A stretch of DNA of 45,662 nucleotides from an uncultured Candidatus Actinomarina sp. (GCA_902510995.1 CABXDL010000009.1:1-45662); one strand, 5' to 3'; counted from the first letter of the stretch, positions 8,167 to 17,437 are shown. The notes: a model not told the origin generated them from the sequence alone. Made by a program: numbers and translations.

Positions 8167-9213
8167 TTAGATAGGCGGTAAAGAAGTTCTAGCGGCCCAA
8201 CCAATTGGGTCTGACAATTCCTCAATACTAGGTATCAATTCTTCATCAGATAAAATTTCATCTAATGATAGTTCATTTTTTGATTCATCTAGAAAAGTAA
8301 AAAAACTAGAAGTTAAATTATCAAGTTCACTAATTTTTATTTCGAGATCTCTGGTCGGGCTTTCACTAGGTGAGAATGACAGATCCATTATTAAATCAAA
8401 AATACTTTCGTCATTTAATAGGTCTAATTTTTTAGCTTTTTGTTTAATGGCTTCTCTGTAGAAACTTAGTGGAGCCATGATGCTTTCAAAAATTTCATTT
8501 GTATCAAATGTTTCATCACTTGGGAGGCTTGAGAAAATTTCTTGAGGATTTGAAATTTGACTAGGATCAATGTTTAGATCCAAATCTTTTATTTTCTCCA
8601 TCATCTGGTTTGTACTCTCAGTTAAATTATTAATAATTTTTTTGAATGGTGCTTCATATATTCCTAATCTAAGTGCAGTAAATTCCAAACTTATAAATGC
8701 AAGAGCAAGGTCTCTTTCATCAGCTTCATATATAGATAAACGATTTAAAAAATTGTTTTTATTTACCGATAATGTTTTGGATCTTGGTAATATAATTCCA
8801 AAATTGCTTAAACCCCAACTGTGTTTACTTATAAGTCCTGAAATATTTCCAAGTTGCATTCCTATGATTGATGATTTTATATTTTTTATTCCAAGCCCTT
8901 CTGGTAAGCCGCCTAATTCGAAGCTACTAAAATCAAAATGCTTTATCGATTCAAGAAACCATAAGCCATATTCTTTTGCATCTAGTAATTTAAGTTCAAC
9001 TGGGTTGGAGGAAGAGCTATTATTTTCTTGATTGTTAAGCTCAACTACTCTAAAAATTTCATCAAATTTAATATCTTGATTTGAAAGTTCTGGTATCACT
9101 GTTTCAACATCTTTATTTAAGTGATTATTTATTTGTTTAGCTAATTCCCAGTTAACTTCTTGGTCGTCATTATTAAAAAGATTAAAAAATTGAGAAAAAA
9201 TATCTTCAGACAT
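8167..9213 (-). CDS. DUF2342 zincin-like protein with degenerate metal site
   Basis: 348 aa. Matches the actinobacterial DUF2342 (zincin-like hydrolase) layout: NWELAKQINNHL near residue 21, GMQLGNISGLIS at about 118-129, DERDLALAFISLEFT at 165-179, and a C-terminal SDPIGWAAR block. In the family the helix has HExxH or RExxH. Here the aligned stretch is LEFTA (176-180): the Glu remains but both zinc histidines are gone, so protease activity is not expected. The ATG overlaps the htrA stop (TAATG), implying co-translation with HtrA. The family call rests on my recognition of spacing and flanking blocks. Confidence 0.7.
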   Translation of the reverse strand: MSEDIFSQFFNLFNNDDQEVNWELAKQINNHLNKDVETVIPELSNQDIKFDEIFRVVELNNQENNSSSSNPVELKLLDAKEYGLWFLESIKHFDFSSFELGGLPEGLGIKNIKSSIIGMQLGNISGLISKHSWGLSNFGIILPRSKTLSVNKNNFLNRLSIYEADERDLALAFISLEFTALRLGIYEAPFKKIINNLTESTNQMMEKIKDLDLNIDPSQISNPQEIFSSLPSDETFDTNEIFESIMAPLSFYREAIKQKAKKLDLLNDESIFDLIMDLSFSPSESPTRDLEIKISELDNLTSSFFTFLDESKNELSLDEILSDEELIPSIEELSDPIGWAARTSLPPI

Positions 9214-10430
9214 TAGATGTCAGATGGTCTCAGATCTAATTGAAATTCTAGTACAACAGAGTTACCATTCCTTAAAATCTCAATACTTATTGGGTCTTCA
9301 GCTCTCATACTTCTTAAAATAGTAATTAGTTGATCTAATGTTTTTACCTTTTTCCCATTTACTTTTTTAATAATGTCACCTGGTAGTGCCCCAGCTTTTC
9401 CTATTGCGTACATATCGTTAGTAGGCCCATAAAGTTCTTCAATATAGACACCAGAGAAAATTCTTGCACCATCTTCAGCTACTTCAAAGTATTGTGCGCC
9501 TAATATGCCTAAAAATGCATGTAGAACCTTCCCATCATCAAGAAGATCTTCTACAATATTCAAGGCTAAATTAATTGGAATAGCAAAACCTAATCCTTCT
9601 GCTCCAACATCAGCAGTAGCAATTGCTGTTGTTATCCCTATAAGTTCTCCATTTTTATTTAATAGTGCACCACCACTTGATCCTCTTGTAATTGGTGCAT
9701 CAGTTTGTATTAGACCAAATAAAGTTACTGCTGAATTCATTGCATCATTGCCAACATCTAATCTTCTGTTGAGTGCAGAGACAATCCCAGTTGTTACTGT
9801 TGGTTCAGCTCCGAGTGTTAAGGGGTGTCCTATTGCAACTGCTAAGTCTCCTACAAAAATTCGAGCACTATTTCCAATTACTATTGGAGATAATTCCACT
9901 TTTTCAATTTTTATTAAACCAACATCAGTTAATTTATCTGATCCAATAATTTCTGCTTCATACATTCTTCCATCTTCGAAAATAACTCTTACAATATCTG
10001 CATCAGCAATAACATGATGATTTGTAAGAATTAAACCATTTTTTTTAATTACTACACCTGAGCCACCGCCAACTGCAAAAAAATCATCATTTTCGTCTCT
10101 TTGTCCAACTTGGACTTGAACGACTGTCTTTGTTGCTAGCTCAGCAATTGATACAATTTCAGTTGAATCAATTCTAGGCATTACGACTTCTCTTTCTTTG
10201 ATTGTCTCTGTAATTGTTATGGGCTCAGGAAGTACAATTTCTTCTTCATCAAAAATTCCATAAGTATATAGAAAAGAAAGGACAATAATACTTGTAAGTA
10301 TTGAAGAACCAAAAATAATATTTAAAGAGGATTTCTTTTTATTAGTATTTTCTTCTACTAAATCGGAAATATATTTTTTTTGTTCAAATAATTCTTGTTG
10401 TTCGAAATTTTCGTTATCCATATCCTTCAT
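9213..10430 (-). CDS. HtrA/DegP-like membrane-anchored serine protease with PDZ domain
   Basis: 405 aa from the ATG at 10430; an open frame extends to a TTG at 10463. Upstream of 10430, TATATC ends about 7 bases before the ATG with no Shine-Dalgarno, fitting a leaderless start. A short cytoplasmic N-terminus is followed by one membrane helix (about residues 38-57), so the protease faces outward. The trypsin-like triad is His in LTNHHVIADAD, Asp in DKLTDVGLI and Ser in TRGSSGGALL (GSSGG replaces the usual GNSGG). The C-terminal PDZ domain has AGALPGDIIKKVNGKKV. Role: envelope protein quality control. Operon with the DUF2342 gene. Confidence 0.9.
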   Translation of the reverse strand: MKDMDNENFEQQELFEQKKYISDLVEENTNKKKSSLNIIFGSSILTSIIVLSFLYTYGIFDEEEIVLPEPITITETIKEREVVMPRIDSTEIVSIAELATKTVVQVQVGQRDENDDFFAVGGGSGVVIKKNGLILTNHHVIADADIVRVIFEDGRMYEAEIIGSDKLTDVGLIKIEKVELSPIVIGNSARIFVGDLAVAIGHPLTLGAEPTVTTGIVSALNRRLDVGNDAMNSAVTLFGLIQTDAPITRGSSGGALLNKNGELIGITTAIATADVGAEGLGFAIPINLALNIVEDLLDDGKVLHAFLGILGAQYFEVAEDGARIFSGVYIEELYGPTNDMYAIGKAGALPGDIIKKVNGKKVKTLDQLITILRSMRAEDPISIEILRNGNSVVLEFQLDLRPSDI

Positions 10431-10546
10431 ATTAAATGATATATAGTAGTAGTTGAATTTCAAAAAAATCTAAGTTCTTAAATCGAATTGAAACATTTTC
10501 TAATTTACTTTAGTCTAAATAAGTACATGTTATGGGGGAGTAACAC

Positions 10547-11335
10547 ATTTTATCGATTAAGAACTTAGAAGTTGTATATCAAGATGTTATTTTAGTTTTA
10601 AGAGGTATTTCTTTTTCCGTTAAAGAAGGCGATATAGTTGCTCTTCTTGGAAGTAATGGATCTGGAAAAACAACTGTATTGCGATCAATTACTGGTCTTC
10701 TAGATGTACAAAATGGTGATATTACTAAAGGAAGCATCTCTTTTGATGATAAAGACATTACCAATATGAAACCTTCAGATATTGTTGACCTCGGAATTGC
10801 ACAGGTTTTAGAGGGCAGGAGAATCTTTTCTGAATTAACAGTGACTGAAAATCTTAGGCTTGGAGGGCATACGGCTTCAAAAGATATAAAAGAAAATATT
10901 GATAGGGTTTTTGATCTATTTCCTTTGTTAGCGCCAAGATCAAAAGATGTTGCTGGATATTTATCTGGCGGAGAACAACAAATGTTAGCAATAGGTAGAG
11001 CTTTAATGTCAAATCCAAAGTGCTTGTTGCTTGATGAGCCAAGTTTAGGACTTGCTCCCAAGTTGGTAGATCAAATAAAAGAATTCATAGTAGAAATTAA
11101 CCAACAGGGAGTTTCAGTTTTGTTAGTAGAGCAAAATGCCAACATGGCTCTTAGTATTGCAACTCATGGATATATTATGGAAACTGGAAATATTGTCATG
11201 GACAACACACCAGAAAAGTTATTAAAAGATGAAGATGTTAGAGAGTTTTATTTAGGATTAAATGCAGAAGGAACAAAAAGGAAGTCTTTTAAAGATGTTA
11301 AACACTATAAAAGGAAGAAGAGGTGGCTCTCATAA
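10547..11335 (+). CDS. livF: Liv-type ABC transporter ATP-binding protein, apparent ATT start
   Basis: 262 aa if begun at ATT 10547. The only strong ribosome site is GGGGGAG (10534-10540), 6 bases before this ATT, and the resulting (M)LSIKNLEVVYQDVIL matches the usual LivF N-terminus. An in-frame TAA at 10541-10543 blocks the upstream ATG (10532), and the next standard start (TTG 10679) would delete Walker A (LLGSNGSGKTT). Walker A, the LSGGEQQML signature, Walker B CLLLDEPSLGL and the switch LVEQN are all present. It energises import through LivH/LivM. The end overlaps livG by 13 bases. Confidence 0.88.
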   Translation: MLSIKNLEVVYQDVILVLRGISFSVKEGDIVALLGSNGSGKTTVLRSITGLLDVQNGDITKGSISFDDKDITNMKPSDIVDLGIAQVLEGRRIFSELTVTENLRLGGHTASKDIKENIDRVFDLFPLLAPRSKDVAGYLSGGEQQMLAIGRALMSNPKCLLLDEPSLGLAPKLVDQIKEFIVEINQQGVSVLLVEQNANMALSIATHGYIMETGNIVMDNTPEKLLKDEDVREFYLGLNAEGTKRKSFKDVKHYKRKKRWLS

Positions 11336-12105
11336 GTAATATTATTTCTTTTAAAGATGTTTCTCTTAATTTTGGAGGAGTAAAGGCTCTAAGTAATGTA
11401 TCTTTTGATATTAAAGAGGGTTCATTACATGCAATCATCGGCCCTAATGGTGCAGGTAAAACATCTATCTTTAATTGCATAAGTGGAATTTATAAACCAA
11501 CAAGTGGTTCTGTTGAATTTAAAGGGGAGACAATTGAAGGCCTGAGGCCTGATGAAATAGCAAACAAAGGTGTTGCAAGAACATTTCAAAATATTGAATT
11601 ATTTGAGAATATGACTGTCTTAGACAACATATTGATAGGTGCTCACAGGCATATAGATTATGGATCTATTTCTGGTATATTTTTTGGCCCATCTGTCAGA
11701 AAAAAAGAACTTGAAGCAAGAAAAATTGCTGAAGATATTATTGATTTTTTAGAAATTGAAGAGTACAGGTTTTCTTATATTCTTTCGTTGCCATATGGAA
11801 TTCAAAAAAGAGTAGAGCTTGGAAGAGCATTGGCTATGAAGCCAGAGATAATTCTTTTAGATGAGCCTGCTGCAGGCATGAACAACGAGGAAACTGAAGA
11901 TATAGCACGTTTTATTCTTGATATTCATGAAGAACTTAAGATAACAACCGTTTTAGTTGATCATGACATGAATATGGTTATGGATATAGCAGAAGATGTA
12001 GTTGTGATGGATTTTGGAGAGAAGTTATTTGATGGATTGCCAAAAGATGCGATTCATGACAAAAGTGTAATAGAGGCTTATCTTGGAGTAAGTTCGGAGA
12101 CATGA
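11323..12105 (+). CDS. livG: Liv-type ABC transporter ATP-binding protein
   Basis: 260 aa from a GTG inside the livF end, preceded by a GGAAGAAGAG ribosome site. Walker A is IIGPNGAGKTSIFN, with the LivG-typical VARTFQNIELFENMTVLDN block. The signature region is LPYGIQKRVELGRAL (in place of LSGGQ), Walker B is IILLDEPAAGM and the H-loop is LVDHDM. The extended helical insert after FQNIELF is the LivG feature. It pairs with LivF on LivH/LivM. Confidence 0.93.
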   Translation: MALISNIISFKDVSLNFGGVKALSNVSFDIKEGSLHAIIGPNGAGKTSIFNCISGIYKPTSGSVEFKGETIEGLRPDEIANKGVARTFQNIELFENMTVLDNILIGAHRHIDYGSISGIFFGPSVRKKELEARKIAEDIIDFLEIEEYRFSYILSLPYGIQKRVELGRALAMKPEIILLDEPAAGMNNEETEDIARFILDIHEELKITTVLVDHDMNMVMDIAEDVVVMDFGEKLFDGLPKDAIHDKSVIEAYLGVSSET

Positions 12106-12118
12106 TTTAAGGAGAGAC

Positions 12119-13963
12119 ATGGTAAAAGTACAACAGCTAATGGAAGAAATTGAGACTAAAGGAGGTTTGACTCCTGCAAGAAAAATTAGAGAAACTGCAG
12201 GGAGATATCCTGATTTAATAGCAATGAGGGAAAAGAATTTTGGAAAATGGGTGGAAATAACTTACGAAGAATATTGGCAACAAGCTCAGTGGATTGGCTC
12301 GGCTTTGAAATATTTTGGTGTTGATACACAAGACAGTGTAGCTATTCAATCAGAGAATAGACCAGAATGGTTTATAGCAGATGTAGCAATTCAAGCAATT
12401 GGTGCTGTTAGTGTTGGTCTTTATCCAACTAATCCGCCTTCTGAAGTTGAGTATTTGATTGGTCATTCTGAATCCAAAATATTATTTGCAGAGGATCAAG
12501 AGCAGGTAGATAAAGCATTAGAAGTAATTGAAGAACTTCCTGGTTTGAAAAAAATAATTTATTTTGAACCAAGAGGTCTAACAAATTATGAGAGTCCTTT
12601 ATTGATGACTTGGGAAGAATTTCTAGCAATAGGTAAAGAAGAATTTGAAAAAGATCCAAATTTTGTTACTGACAAACTAGATTTGGTTGATGATGACGAT
12701 ATAGCAATTATGGTATATACATCTGGAACAACAGGACCACCAAAAGGGTCAATGATTACCCACGGAAACCTTGCTTGGATTGGTAGTAATATTGCAAATT
12801 TCAACATAATTAAAAATGCAAAAACTGATCAACAAGAATTTATATCTTTCTTACCATTGTGTCATATTTTTGGTAGGTTAATTGATTTAATTGTCGGATC
12901 ACATCTTTTAGCTACGATAAATATGGCTGAGTCAATTGATACAGTACAGGATGACCTTATGCAAATTCAACCTACTTTCTTTGCAGCTGTACCAAGAATA
13001 CTTGAAAGAATGCATTCAAGCGTATTGGTAAAAATGAAAGATGCAAGTTTTATAAAAAGATTTCTTTTTGGTATAAGTTTAAAATTAGGAATGCATGCTG
13101 CAGATAGAAAATTAGAAAAAGGGTTTGATGATCCTTTAGCTAAAGTTATAGATTTTATAACTTGGAATATTTCATTTAGATCCATAACAAAAAAATTAGG
13201 TTTAAGCAGAGTAGATGCTTCTGGTTCAGGTGCTGCACCTATAGCTCCAGAAGTTTTGAAATTTTTTATGGCATTAGGAATACCTATTTTTGAAGCATAT
13301 GGTATGACAGAAAATTGTGGATATGCAACTGGAAATGATTATGAGAATATTTCCCTAGGTACAGTTGGTATTCCAAATAAAAATTGTGAATTAAAAATTG
13401 CAGAAGATGGTGAAATACTTATTAGACACGGCGGAGTCTTCAAAGGATATTTTAAGAATGAAGAAGCAACTAAGGAAACTATAGATGAAGATGGATGGCT
13501 TTATACAGGAGATGTTGGAGAGATGCATGGTAGATTTATAAAAATAGTTGATAGGAAAAAAGATATTATTATCACGGCAGGTGGAAAAAATATATCACCT
13601 TCAGAAATAGAAAACACACTAAAAGTTTCGCCATTTATAAAAGATGCAATTGTAATTGGAGATAAGAGGAAATTTCTTTCTGCATTAATAGCTATAGAGT
13701 TTGATACAGTCTCTAATTGGGCATTAAGGAAAGGTATTACACATACAACATATAGAGACCTATCTGAGAAGCAAGAAGTTAAAGATCTTGTATCTAAGGA
13801 AGTTATAAGAACAAATGAACATACAGCTCTCCAGATTAGAAAATTTGAAATGATTCCAAAAGAACTTGATCATGAAGAAGGAGAGCTTACAGCTACGCAG
13901 AAGATAAAAAGGAATGTTCTAGAAGAACAATTCTCAGACTTGATTGAATCGATGTACAAATGA
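12119..13963 (+). CDS. AMP-forming acyl-CoA synthetase (long-chain type) in the Liv operon
   Basis: 614 aa. The AMP-binding P-loop YTSGTTGPPKGSMITHGN lies near residue 200, FEAYGMTENCGYATG near 395, YTGDVGEMHGRFIKIVDRKKD near 465 and GGKNISPSEIEN near 490, which bears the adenylation lysine region. It activates a carboxylic acid to its CoA ester via acyl-AMP. An AAGGAG ribosome site precedes the ATG, and the stop overlaps livH by 4 bases. Such ligases recur inside Liv-like operons in other bacteria. Together they suggest the transporter brings in a carboxylate that is trapped as a CoA thioester rather than a plain amino acid; this is inference. Confidence 0.9.
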   Translation: MVKVQQLMEEIETKGGLTPARKIRETAGRYPDLIAMREKNFGKWVEITYEEYWQQAQWIGSALKYFGVDTQDSVAIQSENRPEWFIADVAIQAIGAVSVGLYPTNPPSEVEYLIGHSESKILFAEDQEQVDKALEVIEELPGLKKIIYFEPRGLTNYESPLLMTWEEFLAIGKEEFEKDPNFVTDKLDLVDDDDIAIMVYTSGTTGPPKGSMITHGNLAWIGSNIANFNIIKNAKTDQQEFISFLPLCHIFGRLIDLIVGSHLLATINMAESIDTVQDDLMQIQPTFFAAVPRILERMHSSVLVKMKDASFIKRFLFGISLKLGMHAADRKLEKGFDDPLAKVIDFITWNISFRSITKKLGLSRVDASGSGAAPIAPEVLKFFMALGIPIFEAYGMTENCGYATGNDYENISLGTVGIPNKNCELKIAEDGEILIRHGGVFKGYFKNEEATKETIDEDGWLYTGDVGEMHGRFIKIVDRKKDIIITAGGKNISPSEIENTLKVSPFIKDAIVIGDKRKFLSALIAIEFDTVSNWALRKGITHTTYRDLSEKQEVKDLVSKEVIRTNEHTALQIRKFEMIPKELDHEEGELTATQKIKRNVLEEQFSDLIESMYK

Positions 13964-14880
13964 CAATATTTTTGCAAGCATCTTTTGAAGGCCTAGCGTT
14001 AGGGGCTGTTTACTCGTTGGTTGCAATAGGTTTAGTATTGATTTATAAAGCTATGGATGTCTTAAGTTTTGCCCAGCCTGCTTTAGCAGTTGTAGGCGCA
14101 GGGATAATTAGTGCTCTAGCGGTTGATAGAGGAATTAACTTTTGGTTAGCTTTTATTGTAGCTTTAATTGCAACTGGCATTATAGGGGCCCTATCAGAAA
14201 GAATATTTTTAAGGCCAATGGTTGGTGAGCCAGTTTTTTCTGTTGCAATCTTGACTCTTGGATTAGATGTATTGTATAGAACTATTCTTGATAACTGGAT
14301 TGGTGTAAATCCAAGATATATGGGTGATCCAATTTTTAGCTGGGGGGAATTTGGTTCTATTAATGCTGGAGGAGTAATACTTAAGTTTCAAGAGCTTGGT
14401 GCTCTAATGACAGCAGTATTGTCAGTTATATTTCTTGGGTACTTTTTTAAAGTATCCAAATATGGATTAGCTATGAGAGCGACTTCTTTTGATCAGGAGA
14501 CTTCATTAGCACAAGGAATTAATGTTGGTAGAATTTTTGGTTTAGTTTGGTTTATTGCTGGAATACTCGCAGCTTTTGCCGGCTTTTTTATCACTGGAGG
14601 ATTTAATTTGTTAACACAGGCAAGTTTTATCTCTGCATTTAGAGCATTACCTGCTGTTGTGATTGGAGGTTTGGATTCAATCCCAGGAGCAATTGTTGGT
14701 TCAATAATTATCGGGTTAACACAAGGTTACGTTGCATATTATCAATTTCCTTTCGAAAGCTTTACAGGAATCAACTTAGGTAATGGCTTTTCATTACTTG
14801 CGCCATATTTAATTATGTTTGTAATTTTAATTGTTAAACCAGATGGCTTGTTTGGAACAGAGGAGGTCGAGAGAGTATGA
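13960..14880 (+). CDS. livH: Liv-type ABC transporter permease
   Basis: 306 aa, about eight membrane helices. The LivH N-terminus FEGLALGAVYSLVAIGLVLIYKAM is clear, with LRPMVGEPVFSVAILTLGLD in the first half and RATSFDQETSLAQGINVGRIF as the coupling segment that docks on the ATPases. LPAVVIGGLDSIPGAIVGSIIIG near the end is typical. It starts with ATGA overlap after the acyl-CoA synthetase and overlaps livM by 4 bases. Confidence 0.94.
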   Translation: MTIFLQASFEGLALGAVYSLVAIGLVLIYKAMDVLSFAQPALAVVGAGIISALAVDRGINFWLAFIVALIATGIIGALSERIFLRPMVGEPVFSVAILTLGLDVLYRTILDNWIGVNPRYMGDPIFSWGEFGSINAGGVILKFQELGALMTAVLSVIFLGYFFKVSKYGLAMRATSFDQETSLAQGINVGRIFGLVWFIAGILAAFAGFFITGGFNLLTQASFISAFRALPAVVIGGLDSIPGAIVGSIIIGLTQGYVAYYQFPFESFTGINLGNGFSLLAPYLIMFVILIVKPDGLFGTEEVERV

Positions 14881-15980
14881 GGGGTAGACCAAATTTATAT
14901 ACAGACTATAGAAAAGAAACAGCTATTTTAAATACAACAACACAGAAGGTCTGGGCATTTACTGGATTAATACTTCTCATTATTTCTTCATTTTTCTTTT
15001 CACAGTATTGGATGTATTTAGTTACTACTGCTTTATTAACAGCTGTCGCCGCATGGGGTCTTAATATTGTTTCTGGTTTTGCGGGTCAGATAAGTTTGGC
15101 ACATGGTGCGTTCATTGGTATTGGAACATATGTATCCGCAGTTCTTGGAGGAGTTGGAAGTTCTTATATTAGAGGTTATGAGCTTGATATGATGATCTGG
15201 CTACCTTTAGCAGGTATTGTTCCAGCAATTATTGGATTAATAATTTCTCCCTTAGCAGTGAGGTTGAAGGGATTGAACTTAGGTCTAGTGACCTTAGGTT
15301 TGGTCTTTATAGCTTCATATATATTTTCTAATTGGAATAGTGTTACCGGAGGTTCTGGAATTGGAAGAAAGACTGCTAAATTAAAAATATTTGGAATAGA
15401 TTTTAATGATGGGTTTCATGCTGGCTCATATCATATAGAGAAAGATCAATTTATCTTTTTCCTTAGCTTGATACTTTTTATTTTTGCGGGAATTGGAGTA
15501 AAAAATTTAATGAGATCAAAAATTGGTCGTGCTTATGCTGCTATTAGAGATAGAGATATAGCTGCCGAAGCTATAGGGATTAATCTTTATAGATTTAAAG
15601 CATCAGCTTTTGCTCTTTCAAGTTTTTATGCAGGAGTTGCAGGATCTTTAATATTCGTAATGTCCGGTGGAGTTGATCCTACTCAGTTCAATTTAGTTTA
15701 TTCAGTTACATTTATTGCTATTGTTATTATTGGAGGCGCAGGAACAGTTTTAGGTCCTTTATTTGGAGCAGCTTTTTTTAGTCTTATTCCTGGAGTCATT
15801 AAATATTTTTTACATTTGGTCGGAAGTACAGCAGATCAGATACCATTGCATCCAACACAGATAGAAAGGCTAGTTTTTGGCCTATTACTTATTGGTTTTT
15901 TAATATTTGAACCAAGAGGCTTATGGGGTATTTGGTTTAGGTTACGTAATTATTTTAAAGCTTGGCCTTTTTCGTACTAA
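14877..15980 (+). CDS. livM: Liv-type ABC transporter permease
   Basis: 367 aa with about ten membrane helices. It carries the LivM signatures WGLNIVSGFAGQISLAHGAFIGIGTY (residues about 61-86), RLKGLNLGLVTLGLVF, the coupling segment AAIRDRDIAAEAIGINLYRFK, and IAIVIIGGAGTVLGPLFGAAFF. It forms the translocation path with LivH. The downstream binding-protein gene follows after 58 bases that contain a long palindrome. Confidence 0.94.
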   Translation: MRGRPNLYTDYRKETAILNTTTQKVWAFTGLILLIISSFFFSQYWMYLVTTALLTAVAAWGLNIVSGFAGQISLAHGAFIGIGTYVSAVLGGVGSSYIRGYELDMMIWLPLAGIVPAIIGLIISPLAVRLKGLNLGLVTLGLVFIASYIFSNWNSVTGGSGIGRKTAKLKIFGIDFNDGFHAGSYHIEKDQFIFFLSLILFIFAGIGVKNLMRSKIGRAYAAIRDRDIAAEAIGINLYRFKASAFALSSFYAGVAGSLIFVMSGGVDPTQFNLVYSVTFIAIVIIGGAGTVLGPLFGAAFFSLIPGVIKYFLHLVGSTADQIPLHPTQIERLVFGLLLIGFLIFEPRGLWGIWFRLRNYFKAWPFSY

Positions 15981-16006
15981 TCAAGACATCTTATAGTATC
16001 CTTACT

Positions 16007-16024
16007 TTTATTAGTACTAATAAA
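16007..16024. promoter_or_regulatory. Perfect 18-bp palindrome upstream of the binding-protein gene
   Basis: TTTATTAGTACTAATAAA at 16007-16024 is a perfect palindrome, immediately followed by the AAAGGGGGAG ribosome site of the gene at 16039. A TATAGT hexamer at 15992-15997 could be the -10 of a gene-specific promoter, placing the palindrome at or just after the transcription start, a repressor-operator position. An mRNA hairpin is an alternative. The binding protein is unknown. Confidence 0.5.
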
Positions 16025-16038
16025 TAAAGGGGGAGAAT

Positions 16039-17415
16039 ATGAGATCCAAGCGAGAGCGCGGAGTGATTATTTTTTCAATACTTCTCCTTGTTTTAGCAGC
16101 ATGTGGAGGGGGAGCTACTGAAGAAACTAGCGAACCTGTAGAAGAAGTTGTTGTAGAGACTTTAGATTCTCCAGCAGTTACCACCGCAAAAGCTATTAAA
16201 ACAGGAGTAGGAGTTACAGAAGAACCTTGTCCAGAAGCAGTTGGTGCAGTACCTACAGGTGCTAACCCATCACAAGGGTGTATATACTTAGGTCTTTTAA
16301 ATGACTACACAGGACCTTATGCAGCAGTAGCACCAGCTTTAGAAGTAGGTCAAAGAGCTTTCTGGCTCTATGTAAACTCCACAGGAGGTATTGGTGGATA
16401 TAGTGTTGCGATCACTGAAGGTCAAGATACAGCTTATAATCCACAAAAACATTTAGAAGGATACAATGCGATTAGAAACGATGTAGCTGCATTAGCTATG
16501 TCAATCGGAACACCTCAAACAGTATTCATTTTGGATGAACTTGATGCAGACAATATGGTGACAGCACCAATGAGTTGGTATTCAGGTTGGTCTTATAAGA
16601 GTGTTGATAGAGGTCTAGTTGTAGAATTCGGTTCTGCATATTGTGCTGACGGCATGAATGCAGTAGATTGGGCAGCGGATAATTCCCCTGTACCAGTTAA
16701 GAGAATAGGAATTATTGCATACCAAGGTGACTATGGTGGCGACTGGGCAGCAGGCGTAAGAGCAGCTGCCGCAACTAACGGCTGGGAAATCGGCTGGGAG
16801 TATATACCACCAGTAACAGAGTTTGACGTTGCACAAGCTGCTGGGTTACTTATTACAGATCCTGTAGATGCATACTTTCCTGCACTAAGCCCTAGCTTGA
16901 TGGCTCAAGTTATGGGAGGAGCAGCACAAGCAGGGGTAACACCTTTAGCTATGTTGGCTGCACCATCATATAATGATGCTTTTGTGCAAGAAGGATTTGC
17001 TCTCAAAGGACTATTTGAGTCAGGGTTGGTATACAACTTAGCATTCGTAGATCCATTCGAAGCAGATACACCTGGTCACGCAGCTATGCGTGCTACCATG
17101 GCGAGTTTCACAGATTCAGCTAGCACATTCTTAGTTGCTGGTTGGTCTTCACAGTATCACCTTAAAGGTGTTCTAGAAGCTGCTGTTAAAGGTGGAGATA
17201 TTTCGAGAGCAGGAATTAGAAGAGCTGCTGCTGCTGTGAATGTGTCATCAGATGGAATGATGCCAACAAGAGAGTTGGGTCAAAACAGAGCTGATGCAGA
17301 TTCTTCAATCGGCAAGCCAGACGGATCTATTCCAAGTGGTGTTCAATCACTTGCATCAAGATACGTTGGTAAAACAGCTGCTGCTTATGACTGGAACGCA
17401 GGGCCTTGTTCATAA
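16039..17415 (+). CDS. Periplasmic-binding-fold lipoprotein of the Liv-type transporter
   Basis: 458 aa. The N-terminus has basic residues, a hydrophobic segment and a lipobox LVLAAC with lipidated Cys22, then a Gly/Ser/Glu-rich linker. The mature part reads like a type I periplasmic-binding (Leu/Ile/Val-type) protein: GCIYLGLLNDYTGPYAAVAP, VNSTGGIGGYSVAITEGQDTAYNP and IGIIAYQGDYGGDWAAGVR. It would capture substrate at the cell surface for LivHMGF. Its own palindrome and possible promoter upstream, the GGGGGAG ribosome site and a strong terminator fit the high expression usual for binding proteins. The substrate is not deducible. Confidence 0.9.
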   Translation: MRSKRERGVIIFSILLLVLAACGGGATEETSEPVEEVVVETLDSPAVTTAKAIKTGVGVTEEPCPEAVGAVPTGANPSQGCIYLGLLNDYTGPYAAVAPALEVGQRAFWLYVNSTGGIGGYSVAITEGQDTAYNPQKHLEGYNAIRNDVAALAMSIGTPQTVFILDELDADNMVTAPMSWYSGWSYKSVDRGLVVEFGSAYCADGMNAVDWAADNSPVPVKRIGIIAYQGDYGGDWAAGVRAAAATNGWEIGWEYIPPVTEFDVAQAAGLLITDPVDAYFPALSPSLMAQVMGGAAQAGVTPLAMLAAPSYNDAFVQEGFALKGLFESGLVYNLAFVDPFEADTPGHAAMRATMASFTDSASTFLVAGWSSQYHLKGVLEAAVKGGDISRAGIRRAAAAVNVSSDGMMPTRELGQNRADADSSIGKPDGSIPSGVQSLASRYVGKTAAAYDWNAGPCS

Positions 17416-17437
17416 GTTAAAAAATTGTAAAAATTTT

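Noticed and set aside
10579-11061. 160-aa minus-strand open frame opposite livF
   Set aside because: Lies wholly opposite a clear ABC ATPase gene, has no recognisable motif or ribosome site; a codon-bias shadow.
10679-11335. livF starting at TTG 10679
   Set aside because: This would remove the Walker A motif encoded just upstream; the ATT start with GGGGGAG gives a full-length protein.
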